Source: Pseudocercospora fijiensis CIRAD86
Taxonomy: Eukaryota; Ascomycota; Dothideomycetes; Mycosphaerellales; Mycosphaerellaceae
Direction: 5' to 3'
DNA: 64,000 nucleotides
Assembly: GCF_000340215.1 (NCBI RefSeq)
Contig: NW_006921537.1
Coordinates: 2,011,011-2,075,010, forward strand
The notes beneath the pieces were generated by a model. That model had not been told where the DNA came from, searched no databases, and saw only the letters and a list, made by a program, of their open reading frames with translations. Positions 1 through 11,810 of this stretch are shown here, piece by piece (the stretch's first letter is position 1; each line of letters starts with the position of its first letter). The position numbers and the translations under genes are program-made.

Positions 1-2
1 AG

Positions 3-794
3 TCCAGGCAACACAACGGAGATCAATACGGCGACAACTATTACTTCATCTTCAACCAATACACCAACACAACCTCGGCGTCGAACGCTTCAGCTACAAA
101 TCTTTCGAAGTCGGATCTAGTACTTACCCGTTGTCCAATCCCAGCATCACAACGCTGGGACGTCTCTCAGTATCGACGAAGCGGTTCGCGGTCGAAGGCA
201 ACTACACTTGATGCCCACACAGAGTCACAGACAAGAGGAGCAAGAGAATTGGTTCGGATAGATGGCAAATATCGATATGGGGGTCAGTCTCCGGTGTTCT
301 TCAATCGAGAAAGCGTGAAATCAAAGTCTGAGCAGACAACGCAAGGAGACTACACATATTCTGAACAACTGGAACAGCCCTGGAACAGCGAACCACAGTC
401 TTACCTTGGTGTCTGTATCGTGCTCCAACCTTACAGGTACGGCAGACTAAAACTGAAGTCTGGCGACCTAGTCATAGCTTTCGATGAGACCAAGCATCAG
501 TGTCTATGCAAGGTGACTCTATGGCCATGGTCAGGAGTAGGAGGTGAACGTCACTGGGTGCCGAAAGAGTACCTCCGCCGAGCACGTCCAATCTGCAGGC
601 CATTCCGCGCCAGAACGGCCTTCTTTTCACCAGGACACTTGAACGTGCACCAGGGAGATGAGATTGTTATCTACAAGATTTATCAATCCGGTGAGAATCA
701 CACATTTGCGTTCGTGAGCTGTCAAGGACAATTTGGGACTTTGCCTGAATCGTCGTTGTACAGACTTCGCGTAGAGCCGGCTACTGCAGACTGA
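3..794 (+). CDS. SH3-like domain protein, 5' end outside window
   Basis: The frame is open from base 3 to the TGA at 792-794, so the gene enters from the left edge and only its C-terminal ~263 residues are visible. No ATG is needed inside the window; the first start-like codon (TTG at 249) is only internal. Two stretches look like consecutive SH3 folds. One has a GD-containing strand followed by W-rich strands and VPKEYL near residues 140-190. The other runs from LNVHQGDEIVIYK to GTLPESSLYRL at the C-terminus; the LP-S-LY ending resembles the last strand and 3-10 helix of an SH3 domain. The preceding segment is Ser/Thr/Arg-rich and probably disordered. The SH3 assignment is inferred from pattern only, and introns in the 5' part cannot be excluded. 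Confidence 0.5.
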   Translation, partial: SRQHNGDQYGDNYYFIFNQYTNTTSASNASATNLSKSDLVLTRCPIPASQRWDVSQYRRSGSRSKATTLDAHTESQTRGARELVRIDGKYRYGGQSPVFFNRESVKSKSEQTTQGDYTYSEQLEQPWNSEPQSYLGVCIVLQPYRYGRLKLKSGDLVIAFDETKHQCLCKVTLWPWSGVGGERHWVPKEYLRRARPICRPFRARTAFFSPGHLNVHQGDEIVIYKIYQSGENHTFAFVSCQGQFGTLPESSLYRLRVEPATAD

Positions 795-1223
795 AGTTAT
801 GCTTCAGACTGTGAGTGAACAGAGACGAATATGCTATGAGAAATAGCGATCTCTCTTTTGCGGATAGGAATTTTAGGACTCAAAGCGGAGTCGCCCACTG
901 CTTCCATGCTGAAGAATATGCAAATAGAAGCAGCAGGGCTGGCCACGAGATCGGAGCAGATGAGCGTCGCAGCAAGAAGATCGAGACGACCTCGCTTTAG
1001 GCACATGTGCGTAGTTGAGAGGGCTTTCGTCATAGACACGTTATAATACTACGAAAGAGTAGCGATACTACATGGCATGCTGCCAAAGGAGCCGCCAAAA
1101 TGCAAGGTCGGAAAATTGTGTACAGATGGCAAACCACGCCTTGCGCCCCCCCCCCCCCCAACGCCTCGTCGTTCCCGTTCCCTTTCGCTTAACGCTAAAG
1201 TCATTCCCTCCTCTTTTACCATC
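795..1223. other. Intergenic, contains a 14-C homopolymer
   Basis: No convincing gene. A run of 14 C lies at 1146-1159. The segment separates the 3' ends of two convergent genes. Confidence 0.5.
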
Positions 1224-2454
1224 CTATATTCTTCTCACAATGATTTTCCTCGCGAATCTTAGCCTCCTCATCTTCTTCCTACCGCCAAGTCCCGAAACAC
1301 TTGAAGGTGGCGAGTCACTGGTAGGGCTGGATCCGATCGAACTGCCATCTGAGAGATTTGGCGTGGTGGATCCAGATGGCAATGGCATCTCGGTGATGGT
1401 GGTCACAGTGACAGTGTGTTTTGTCACCTCAGTCTCCACGATATCGTCCAGGCCAGGCATAGGCAAAGCATAGATAGGGCATGTCTCATCGCCGTCCATG
1501 GCAGTAGTGTTCTCCTGGGTGACGGCATTGCCCATGAATCTACTCATCTCGTACATGCTGTTTTTATCTGTTGGGGTCGCATGTGTGCCATAGTGTCGGA
1601 TCACAACGCTATCCTCGCAGTCATCGATCAAGGCGGCTGACTGCTCAGCGCTCACCATGTGATCCCATTCGGCGATGACGTGCATCGTCGGCGTAGAGAT
1701 CTTTGGAGAGAAGAACCCAGCGTAGAACTGTGGTGCGTTCTTGAAGCCAGAGCAAAGCACGGCGAACTTGAACGGAGCCTGGGGTGGTGGTATGAACAAG
1801 GGCAGACCTTGATTGGCGAGTGCTTCAACACGTTCTGGCCTAACGCTGCCCTCGCAGAGTGCTGTGAGCATGGCAGCAATCGAGGCACCCTGGGAGAAGC
1901 CAAGAACGCCATCAACAGGGCCAGATTCCTTCAGGTACTTGCAAAGGTATTCGAGACTGTTGTAAAGCTGTTCGAGTTGGACGTGAAATTCGAGCCTTGT
2001 CCACCATGCTCTCATGTCGATGTCTTCCGAAGGCACGCCAAATGTTGTCTCGGCAGTGAGCCTGACTGGTGCATCGGGGAAGAGCCATTGTATTCCTTCT
2101 GGATATTGATCGAGCAGGTCAGACTGAATTTGCGACTCGAGATATTGCGTCAGCCGCTTGGTCTTCATTCGAAAGAAATCTGCGCTTTGTCCAAAGCCTG
2201 GTAAAGGTCAGCGTTGAAATGCGCACAAGACACTCCACTGTCATACCGTGTAGTGCCAGCACACGCAATTTCCTCCTGGGCGGGGGCATCGGAGCTTTCT
2301 TCTCCACGCTGATCTCTACTGTCGACTCCAGGATGTTGAGATTGACACTGGAATGTCGGATTGGAAATATGGAGCTTCGTCGGCGTTCGTATGATTTCCC
2401 ATGGTTGTGATTCAAGGATGCCTCAAAGGCAGCTCGATCGAAATCTTCGAACAT
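1224..2454 (-). CDS. FSH1-family serine hydrolase
   Basis: Alpha/beta hydrolase of the fungal FSH1 family (serine hydrolases related to human OVCA2). I read two exons, 2454-2247 and 2197-1224. The 49 bp intron (2198-2246) starts GTATGAC, ends TTTACCAG and carries a GCTGAC branch-like site. Splicing restores the family N-terminal block LALHG-FGQSADFFRMKT, which the unspliced frame destroys. The product is 393 aa. The triad is visible: Ser171 in GFSQG, Asp248 in EWDHM, and His275 in HYGTHATP. About 65 N-terminal residues precede the hydrolase core. A Thr/Ser-rich tail of ~90 residues ending in a strongly basic patch (RKKMRRLRFARK) follows it; many family members end soon after the His. Substrate unknown; a small ester or thioester is usual for the family. 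Confidence 0.85.
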
Positions 2455-4689
2455 GTTGTAGGCTGTTTGAACTGAGGTCTGATTTCCCTTGCCTCAATAT
2501 TATCAATACCACGGAATGATCTGACGTCGATGATGTCGTGACTGGTCCTGGTTCTGCGCTGCAGCATCAGGTCTATCATATGCCTGCATGCCAAGCGGCA
2601 CATGACCCAGACATGATCTCCAGATCGGACACTGAGTCGTGGCAGAGATGCGCCGAACGAGGGTTCCGTGCCTGCGCCGGGCCCAGATAGACGGGCTTAG
2701 AGCTGCCAGCACACATGAAGAAAGTCTTCCGGTTGCCATATAACGGCTGCAACAAGCTTTAAACCCAACGGCGAGCCAGGCCTATCGAACGTGGCGAGAG
2801 CACCGGGCATTACAATGAAGATGCAGCGCAGTTCTCATGTTTCCGCTTATGGATTGCAGTCGTTCGCCTTGTTCCTGCGTGAGGCTGTGGGTAGCCGTTC
2901 GTGCCGTTATGGGAGCAGCCGTCGCTCGTGAACCGTGGCTCACCACGGCGGCACGGGAGAGATCGACACGTACACTCGATATGTTTGAGTTGTCAAGCGA
3001 AGATCTAGCTACTAGTCTCGCACGTCCTCATAATGATGCGAACTGAAGAAGTTCTCGATCATATTTCACATGTTCGGGCCCGTACCACTTGAGCTCGGTC
3101 AATACGAGCTCCAAAATCCCATTGGGCGCGAAAATTCGTTCGTCTGACTCTTGATCACAAAGCTCCAGCGCCGTGGAAGGAAGAAGCGATGCTGTGGAGC
3201 GTCGCAGTCCAGATAGGATCTCAGCAGTCCTGTTCCCACCGACGAAAGGGATACCAAGTGGTCGAAGAGCTGATCTCGAAGGAGAAGAGAGGTTGGAAAT
3301 TTCGACGCAGGCTGCCTCTGTGGTATGACTGAGACAGCGGCGTCATCTATTTGCAAATCGATCGCGTGGACTTAAGGACGTCTGCATAGTGGTAGCGATC
3401 AAGCCATTAGCATATAGTTGTGCATCTGGAGCATTGACAAGCCTTAACGGAGTCAGAAGCGGCATTTCTTTGTCGAATCCACAGGCACGGAAAGGGAATT
3501 CGCCATGCTACGAGTTCCACGATCCAGACCTCTTCCATCGCCAAACACCTTCCTATACGGGAGGGGTATGGGTATTGCCAAGATCATACAGCCTTGCAAT
3601 GTGCTTTCAGCATAGCAATTGCGCCATCCTTCACCGGAGCATAATGGGCGCAGAACAATCGAGCCCTACTTCGCCGCGTCTCGTTATCGAAAGCCATCTC
3701 GTGTGTGTGAATTCCACAAAGCTAAGACATGTTTCAGGTGCATGTTGTATGACGCTGGCGGATGCTGCAAACCATCCCGAGCCTTTACTCCCCTCTCTTC
3801 GCAGGCGAACAGGATATGGCCGGTCTCAATGCTTCGGGTCTTGAAGCATCTCGGCCTGGAGAACTCATCAGGAATTTACTATGTCCATCCTTCATCGGGC
3901 TAAAGCTCGACTTCTGCTCGTGTTGATCGAAGATTGTGGCCGGCTCTGGAACTGACGGTGGGATCTCCTGTCATCTAAAATCGACAGAAGACCAGGCGGC
4001 CGGTCCGCATGCTTCTGCGATCAGAAGCTGAAGGTGACGGTGTCGTCGACAGCAGTGTGTGGCTTGAGTGAAAGGAGAGGGGAGTGAACAGAACCAAGCC
4101 TCGCAACAAGGTTTCGCTTTCGGCTCTCATCTTTGAACGCATCACAGTTCATCAAAATATAACACAATGAATTGAATGAACTCCCTTGCTATCCGGCGTG
4201 ATAGGGCGTAACTAATGATAGATCCTTGTTTCGATCCTTCCTTCGGGGTACATTTCTAGCCTGATCCTACCGCGATGCGTGATGCCATACTGGAACACCG
4301 CCACCAAACGGGGGCATTCAGTGGAACGGCAGCAGTACACATAAGGATGCGAGAACAAGATGGTTTGAGCGACGTTCTGACCGCTCCGCGAGTGGCAACA
4401 CTGAGGCCTCAAGCCATTGATATGGAGATCAAATCGCGAACGATAATCAACAAAAGAGACATATATTTGGCTTGAGATATGAGCTTAGCTCAGATTGGCT
4501 GCCATAGGCCTGTTGATGCTTCTAAAGGCTGACCTTGTTTTAGAGCGGTGCTATCTGTATCCCCCTGAGATGCAATAGACCTGTCCTCGCTCCATGGAGA
4601 CATCTTGCTGCTCCGTCTCTCCTCCCTTCTGTGGCCTCCTGGAATCTTCCTTCGCAAATGCAGCGTCCACTGTCTCGCCGCTCATCGCC
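2455..4689. other. Intergenic, no supported gene
   Basis: Several open frames of 60-150 codons occur on both strands, but none has family-like sequence, an ATG in good context or a convincing spliced continuation. The base composition resembles the flanks, so lineage-specific genes cannot be excluded. Confidence 0.4.
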
Positions 4690-5361
4690 TTATCCCTGGA
4701 GCTTCGCCAAGTCCTTCGTGTACGCATACAAAGTGTCTGTGTAATATGACGGAATGGTCTTGCTGATTTTGAAATGCGGGTCAGATCTCACATGAGCCAG
4801 AAGCTGGTTGCAAGCAGTGCTCTCGTCCCGAATCTTGTCAGCGGTGCTCAGGTCAACCTCGCCAGCTTCAAACGCTTCCCATGGCTTCGCCTGAGAAAAC
4901 AGCTTTCTCGCTCTCTGGTTGACACTCGACTCTTCAGGAGAAACAGAATCCTTCTTGACCTTCGTCTTCACGATTTTAGTCTTCACTTGCTTGGTTGAAT
5001 CGCCCTGGAGCAATTGATCGAGGCCATTTGGGCGAGCTGGTTCGAGCTGCTCACACTGGACTCCGCTAGAATCCGACGGACTGATCGACCTATTGGCAAT
5101 AGGTGGCGTTATCGATCGAGCCGGGACCTCCTTGACACGAGAGCACTGAGCCTTCTTAGGCTGCCCTATTGGCGACGGCTTTGGTGCAGTCTCCTTGTCA
5201 TGTTTTTGGGCGCGAGTCGAGGTCTGGGGACAGGCAGCTTTCTTCGAGGCCGCGCGATCTGCCTTCATCTGGCGCTTGAACCTCTCGTGTTTCTCATTAG
5301 TGTATTTTGTGTCTCTGCCCTGCGGCAGCGGCATGAAATCGTCCTCATCGGAAGATGACAT
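4690..5361 (-). CDS. Charged, low-complexity protein of unknown function
   Basis: Single exon from ATG at 5361, 223 aa. It begins MSSSDEDDF, followed by a Lys/Arg-rich segment (HERFKRQMKADRAASKK), a Ser/Pro-rich middle, a KTKIVKTKVKK basic patch, and a more ordered-looking C-terminal ~70 residues with Trp and Tyr (KPWEAFEAGEVDL, SYYTDTLYAYTKDLAKLQG). The composition suggests a nuclear protein. I do not recognise a family. The conserved-looking C-terminus and clean ATG make it a likely real gene; the N-terminal two thirds are probably disordered. Confidence 0.55.
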   Translation of the reverse strand: MSSSDEDDFMPLPQGRDTKYTNEKHERFKRQMKADRAASKKAACPQTSTRAQKHDKETAPKPSPIGQPKKAQCSRVKEVPARSITPPIANRSISPSDSSGVQCEQLEPARPNGLDQLLQGDSTKQVKTKIVKTKVKKDSVSPEESSVNQRARKLFSQAKPWEAFEAGEVDLSTADKIRDESTACNQLLAHVRSDPHFKISKTIPSYYTDTLYAYTKDLAKLQG

Positions 5362-6220
5362 GCTGGTCTGCGTCTATTGGCGTTAGAGGTATCGGTGTCC
5401 TGTTCTTTTGAGCAGGCCTCAGGTCCGCAGTGTTCGCGCAGAGAGTACCACGAAGTCGATTTAATATGGGACGTCTGCTCAGCCGGTGTCGTTGGGGAGA
5501 AATCGAGAGGGAATGGGACTTTTTAAAGCGGAAGACGATGTGAATGAATGAAAACTAGGTCCGTGCTCCAGATTGATGCGATCCTCGAGTGAAGTAACGC
5601 GCAGAGCATTAGCGACTTGCAGGTTTGTTCTTGCGTCACCCTGAAACTACTGCCACGACTGCGCGCAAGGTGTCTTCTCGACGATTCAGTCAGTTCAAAT
5701 CCTCTCAAGCTGGTTCCACATTGACACTTTCGATGAAAAGAATACAACTTCGATCAAAACCGTCACGTTAACCCCACATCAACTGCTTTCGATGCACAAA
5801 ACAGGCACTCCTCTTTCAATACTCTCAATAGCAAGGCAGTATGGACATGGACATGGCTAACACCTGCGAACCAGCCGAGAACCATTGATGGCAGTGCGAG
5901 GTAGAGGAGGCCAAGGAACTTCGTTTTCGCAACTTTACGCGACGAGTACAAATGCTGCTGGGCCCTTCTGTTTTATAATGTCAGTACATCGCTCGTCTAT
6001 GAAGGCTTGCCAACAGCCGTGAGTACCGACTTTTCCATAAGCCCCTCTGACCTGGCATGTTGCTTGGTCACCTTGGTATGTCTCGCGGTCGATACCCGGT
6101 CTGAAGAGACCGCAGAATTGTTTGCGTGTGGTATTGTCATGCTTATCGATGTCCTCAATCGGTCTCCTGCTCCTTCATTCGGGCGAGTGAAGGAATACTT
6201 ACTCACATGTTTCCCATATA
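5362..6220. other. Intergenic or unresolved 5' exon region
   Basis: No supported gene. The right part probably holds upstream exon(s) of the plus-strand gene that begins to be readable at 6221, but I could not fix a donor site. Confidence 0.35.
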
Positions 6221-6935
6221 GCCGGCAAGCTCTACTTCCATGCGTTGCAAAGGCCACAGGAGGATGCGGCGGTCATTGCCTATGGTACAGATTTCGAGAG
6301 TGCATGTCTCACTTCGGCGAACCGAAGTCCCGCGCTAAGTCTCTACCGTCCATCAAACCCCATCGCAGCTTCGTTCCTTGTTTCGAACACACAAATGATG
6401 GTTCCCTGTGAAGGAGGGAGTAGCAGCGTTGATATTCTAGTCTTGACGTTGCATCTCAGATGGTCGAACTGGCCCGCAGAGATTCCGCTCGAAGAAGTTC
6501 CAGGTTGGAGACCGAATATCGTCGGATATGCTAAGACCGCAGGGATCGATCTTACTGAGCAGGACGTTGCTGGCCTTGAACGATTCCTCAAGGGCGAGAT
6601 GGATATGCCAGTGATAGATGAGATTCCAGCTATCGAGAAGAACAAAGAAGCTGGTAACCGTGATCGTTGGTCGTATCATAAGAAGGTAACATTGCTAGCC
6701 AGAAGTTTGTTTTGGGGGCCATACTGACATTCGGTAGTTCATGACGTACAGCAGGGAACATGGAACGATCGGGGGTAGCTCTGGCAATATCCTGAAATGG
6801 ACTCGCAAGGAGCGGGAAGAAGCCAGCTATACAGGCAAAGACCTGTTGCAGCATATACCTGTGAAGGATCTGCAAAAGGCTGCAGGTAATGGAGATGTCG
6901 ATGAAAATGTTTCCATTCACAACGCTCATCGCTGA
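6221..6935 (+). CDS. Unrecognised protein, 3' exons
   Basis: Two exons can be joined with confidence: a first part up to 6685 and a second at 6738-6935. The 52 bp intron (6686-6737) begins GTAAC, has ACTGAC upstream and ends GGTAG; the join reads WSYHKK-FMTYSREHG in phase. The 5' limit is a guess at a CATATAG acceptor ending at 6220, after which the frame reads AGKLYFHALQRPQED. The first ATG in frame is at 6395, which would shorten the product. The C-terminal half (WPAEIPLEEVPGW, then an acidic stretch with DLTEQDVAGLERFLKGEMDM) looks like folded protein, but I recognise no family. The gene ends 39 bases from the 3' end of the MFS transporter on the other strand (convergent). Confidence 0.45.
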
Positions 6936-6974
6936 ATCGCAGCAGCAATGAGAGAAGCCCAGACCCGTACGCAT

Positions 6975-8515
6975 TTACTCATTTCTCGTATATTTCGAAT
7001 TTTGTCGCAATCGTGGTCCGTATCTCATAACAAAAACCGGAATTGGCGCCAGTGTCAAGCTCAACGCAGCTAGAACTGTAAATGCGAGCCCGTACCCAAG
7101 TTTCTCAACTAGCGGCTCTGTGGCCAAGGGCAAGAAAGTCCCCGTAAGACAGCGTGTGACAATGACAGCAGTCATTGCCGAAGCAGAATAGAGTCCGAAG
7201 GCGTCGACGACATAATTCATCAAAGGTAAGAAGGCGAGCATCATGCAAGCTCCCATGACTGCCAAAGCAGTAAGCATGACCCAGAGCGGTAACTGCGCCT
7301 GTGCAGTCCAGCCGTAAAACAAGACTGCCCATGGCAAGGTGAAGCCGCCAACGATCACCATTGGAAGTCGATACTCCGGCTTACCAAGACCTTTGCCACA
7401 TGTATCGCGAAGTCGAATATAAATCCTGTCAAGCAACTGGTTGCAGAGAGTCACGCTCACGATGGAACCAACACTGAATGCCATAAATGATGCTCCAGAC
7501 ATGGCGGGTGACAGCTGGTATATCTCCTCCAAAATGTCTGGGAGAGTTGTCGACATGACGTAGAAGTACGTGAATACCACGGAGCCGAAGAGACTCATAG
7601 CCTGGAGAACTCCGGATCCGAAGAGAACCACTGCCGGCCGCATGATTGACTCCCACATTGACGTCTTGTTCTCGCCGTTCAAATCAAGAACTGTCTTGAT
7701 TGAGTCATTGCCTGTTTCCTTCCGCAGCTTCGCCGCTCTGCGCTCCAGGATTGGCAGCTTGAAAGTCTCGCGGAAGCAGGTTAGGAAGATGGCCTCACAC
7801 AGTCCAGCGACAGAGGCGGAGATCCAGAGTACTGCTTGCCATCCGAGATTCTCGGCAATGACTCCCGCCAGAGCAGGTCCAATCGCACCACCGATCAGAG
7901 GCGCGACCATGATTAGACTCATTGCAGTACCTCGCTGTTCGGAAACGAACATGTCTCCAACGATGGCCGGATTGAGAACATTGCTTGCCACAGCCAATCC
8001 AGTCGAGAAGCGAGCGAAAATGAGAACCGAGGAATTTGGGGACAGCGCAGCTAGAATCGTAGCTCCAATGAACAGGACATTGGCTCCATTCATAACAGGA
8101 TATCGCCCGAAAACTTCTGAGAGAGGTGCGATGAAAAGCGGTCCTGCTGCTTCACCAAGCTCCCATATGGTAACCAGAAGCACACTCGAGGATTTACTGG
8201 CATGTCCGTCGAGATCGGCGACGATATGACTTGCTACCGGGACTACCGATATACACGTGAAAGTTCTATCTCACAAGATCAGTCTTGGCCCAAATTTGCT
8301 CGGCGGCCGGGTGTCTTGTGCTTTTACACTTACACTGTAAATGCAGTCAACGCAAGCAAAGCAACTATGCACCACTTGTAAGTATTTGGCCAGTCAAGCG
8401 GGTTTTCTGGATCGCCATTGGGATCAAAATCAACAATGTTCTTCGAGCTTGCGTTATAGGACTGTGGAAGTTGACGTTCAGTTCGCAATAACGGTGATGT
8501 CTCGTCCACTGCCAT
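6975..8515 (-). CDS. MFS multidrug-type transporter (DHA1-like)
   Basis: Major facilitator superfamily exporter, 490 aa from exons 8515-8334 and 8265-6975. The 68 bp intron (8266-8333) starts GTAAGTG; the join reads ALTAFTV-TFTCISVVPVASHIV and completes TM1. The ATG at 8515 is chosen because upstream in-frame starts are not ATG. The N-terminal cytosolic segment contains DPNGDPENPLDWP, the D-x-x-NP-x-x-W signature that precedes TM1 in fungal drug and polyamine H+ antiporters. Next comes the TM2-3 motif region (GPLFIAPLSEVFGRYPV) and GGAIGPALAGVIAENLGW in TM5, an antiporter motif C-like site. A hydrophilic loop near the middle follows, then six more helices. Likely a plasma-membrane exporter of small hydrophobic compounds; the substrate cannot be told. 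About 220 bases upstream the RIP-degraded block starts. Confidence 0.88.
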
Positions 8516-8739
8516 GTCAATTTTCAATGACACAGATAGAGTGCTGGGAGCTGCACCGAAGCAAGTGTTGGGTGAAGTGAGGTTGGGGAAGCAATAACAA
8601 ATATCGCAAGGGCCACTTTGCTCCAGGGCGTAACCGTAGTGGGCCTGGAAAAGAAAATCGTTGAGTGATGAGCGCGGCCGGTTAGGGGGTAGAATTCAAA
8701 ATGCTTGTACTGTTAGTAAAATGTCGTCACTTTGTCGTG

Positions 8740-9560
8740 CCAACCTAAAATCTAGCCGGCAGTACAGCTCGGCGAGCGTGCTACTATTGTTACTTCTAGG
8801 CGTATAGACTTAATATAACTAATAATATATTTAGAAGAAGGACTAGTCTACGGAGNNNNNNNNNNNNNNNNNNNNNNNNNNNNNNNNNNNNNNNNNNNNN
8901 NNNNNNNNNNNNNNNNNNNNNNNNNNNNNNNNNNNNNNNNNNNNNNNNNNNNNNNGGGGACCCTAGTCTCGGAGTCTAAGATAAAGTATAGTAGTAGCTG
9001 TGGCCTTAGGTGTTAGGCACACAGCAAACCCTAAATGCTGTATATATACTCTAAGCTACCCCCTTAGTACGTATATATAGCTATAGAAACATAATAGCTA
9101 TATAGCTAGTAAAGTAAATAGAGGGGTATTAGGTAGATACTAGTTATTACGCGAGGGACGAATTAGTAGGTCTATAATAGTATAGTATTATAGAAGTATC
9201 TACGGTGCTATAGAAGTATATACTAGGCCGGCGTCCCGTACCTACCGTAATAGTATCTCCGTCCGATAGAACGAAGGCTAGTATACTAGGATAGCCGAGC
9301 TCCTTCTTATATACTCCTTCTACTTTCTCCCGTCTTCCTTAGTACCTCGAGACGGAAGCGGCTATCCTAGCTAGAGATATCTATCTACGAGCTATAAACC
9401 TAATTAAACTTATAGACTTGCGTATTTACTATAGTATATTCGAGGAGCCGCCGTAGATTATTTTCAGGTACCTAGGGCAATAGTCTAAGGCATCTAGAGC
9501 TAGGCTGTTCTTACTACTCTATAGCTGTTCCAGGGCCTGTGCTAAGCGACGTTATATGCT
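8740..9560. repeat. RIP-degraded repeat remnant with assembly gap
   Basis: The composition changes abruptly. TA steps are very frequent (runs such as ctatagaagtatatactagg), CA and TG are scarce, and every frame is broken by stops. This is the pattern left by repeat-induced point mutation of a duplicated element. I see no terminal repeats or recognisable coding domain, and the gap at 8856-8955 interrupts it, so the element type cannot be named. Confidence 0.7.
8856..8955. other. Assembly gap (100 N)
   Basis: Exactly 100 N inside the RIP-degraded block, a conventional placeholder length, so the true size is unknown. Confidence 0.99.
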
Positions 9561-10679
9561 AGTCCGTATACGGTCTGAGTGTATTCTGTGTTTTCTCGAG
9601 AATCCGTATGGCTACCCATCTCCAACCCTGGCACAGCAGGAAGTCTTCATTCCGTTAACCGAGACCTGCGAGTCTCAATCATGACGGCTATGTTCGGTCT
9701 CGTTTCCATGCTTCTTTCGTCTTCCTTGGGCTCGAGATATATGAGATGTGGTCGACGAGTGTTCTTGATCCTGTTCTCGCGACAACATCTCCTCGACTCC
9801 TCAACGATGACCCGGTTGGATCAAAGACAGCCTCGCTAACTTGCAGAAGTCGAAAAGCGCAGCCTTTGTCATTACAGTGAACAAGCACATCGGGTAAATC
9901 TGGCGCCTTCTGCGAATCGTCCTCCAAACCAGCCACGACGCGACCCGAGTGAAAGAAGATGAACACGACATAGGGCTCAAAAGGAGGAACATGCTTCACA
10001 GCACGAGAACATGATCTATTTCCACGCTATGATAATGCCCAAAGACGGGATTCGGAAGCGCCGCAGATGCGTCAGACCAGCTGCTGAGCAAAGCGACTTG
10101 CGCGGAAGAACTGTATGCATCTACTTAGGGAGACCGATCAATGGTGTTCACATACCATCTGCTGAGCACGTCCTGCAGACACCTGAAAGCCAGCCTGTGC
10201 CTCTTGGCCTACTGTCTTCTCCGCGTTTCTGGTGCCTCCAGGAGTCGGAGGCTGGAGTCTGGACAAACAGCGAACGCCGCAAAGCGCCACAAATACCATA
10301 CCATACTCAGCACCAATATTGAACACGTTCTCGGCGTTCAAACCCTCCTTGTCCTAGCCACGCGCCGGCGAATATGTTTCTCAAGCTACGTCTCAGCATG
10401 CTGTTTTTTGCTTGAGATTTGGGTCTAGCCTCGCGCCACAAAAGCATACTTTCAACGCGTGTTCCAGGCCTAACAGGCCACGTGCAAAATAGCAAAAAGT
10501 ATGCTGACGCCTTCACGGTGATGCCATTAGTCGAGTCTGCTTTGAGTCAGTCGAGATCATTATTGCATTGCCAGTTGTGGCCGAGCAGACGCCTTGGCGA
10601 TGGGGTTACAAGACTCTCAGTGTTCTCGTGAGAGAAGGAGGAGGAGATTTGACCTTTTCCACCATTTTCAAATCCCACC
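9561..10679. other. Unresolved, possible small gene fragments
   Basis: Normal base composition returns. Minus-strand frames at 9688-9999 and 10138-10516 contain protein-like stretches (for example AEYGMVFVALCGV), but they cannot be joined into one convincing gene. A decayed or lineage-specific gene at the repeat margin is possible. Confidence 0.3.
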
Positions 10680-11810
10680 ATGCTCGGAACACTTTTGCTT
10701 GCCACCTTCTTAGGTGCTGGCCTTTCTCAGGCCAAGGCTCTGAATGAGCGTGCTAGTGCCCAATCGTACTGCTCCTCGAATGGTAAATGCTCTTCATCGA
10801 GACAGTTGGCCCAAGCGACCGCATACTGCGTTTCTGCATTGTGTGAGTCTTCCACAAACGCAATAACACAGATACATCGCTAAGATGAGACAAGCAATCC
10901 CGAGAGTGACCAAGACTCGAACTCAGACGAAATGTGCCACAACGACGAGCACAATTTTGTCATATACAAGCACAATTACCAATCCAGCGTGTACAGTGAC
11001 TTCCACAATCTGCAATTGTGCCGAGCCTACGGGTCCGCCGCTCCAAAAACGAGCCCAGCAACAGGCGACAGTATCAAAGCCACCGTGCTTCTCGGCACTA
11101 ACCAAAGCGAGTGCAATCTCATCTGCATGTAGCTGTCTTTCGATAAAGAATGGAGGCACCACAACGACTTGCACAACTACCACGACGACCAAGACCGTGA
11201 AAGTCACCAAGAAGGTCTGATAGTTCTTTGAAGTTTTCAGGCAAACATGCTGATTGAAGGCCCACAGACGGACACGACTGTGAACGCGACACCGACAACA
11301 ACCTACGTCTTCGCTGCGCCCAGCCTCAGCGTGGTCAACGAAGACGGCAACCTTTGGTCGTATCAGGGAGGTTGCGAAAAGGACCAGGAGAGCGGCTGTG
11401 GTGGAATCGGGTTCACTTCTGATACGACTTGGGAACCACTTCTTGTCGCTCTGAACTCAGCAGGCCAACTTCAGACGGTCCAGCAAGGCGAGGTGACGGA
11501 CACTTATGTCACTGAGGTCAATTCCAATGTGCAAAACGTCGACAATCCGTACGAAGTCCTGTACAGCAGTGGGATCAATGACGACTACCAGCCCCTCACC
11601 TGCAGTGTCAGCCAGGCAGCCGACGGGACCTGCCCTCTGACTTGTCAAGTGAGAAATGGGGATGTGAATCAAGGATCAACTGATCAGACAACGCCCTGGT
11701 ATCTCGGTCCCCCAGGAGCAGTCAGTGCAAATACATACAAGACTTACGCGGTGACAAGAGGGAACTCCTGCCAGAGAGGAACAGGAAGGAAGTTTAGGGG
11801 ACGAATATGA
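10680..11810 (+). CDS. Secreted Thr/Ser-rich protein of unknown function
   Basis: ATG at 10680 opens a signal peptide (MLGTLLLATFLGAGLSQAKA), then a short Cys-containing segment. My model has three exons, 10680-10842, 10895-11196 and 11241-11810 (345 codons including stop). The introns are 52 bp (GTGAGT to ACAAG) and 44 bp (GTGAAAG to TTTTCAG). Exon 2 is a Thr/Ser-rich stretch with paired Cys (TKCATTT, NPACTVTSTICNC, TTTTCTTTTTT), typical of an O-mannosylated stalk. Exon 3 has a globular-looking region with four Cys (GGCEKDQESGCGG, LTCSVSQAADGTCPLTC). No catalytic motif is recognised and no clear GPI-attachment tail is seen. Cell-wall or extracellular location is inferred. The second intron junction is the least certain; nearby GT sites would change a few residues. 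Confidence 0.55.
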
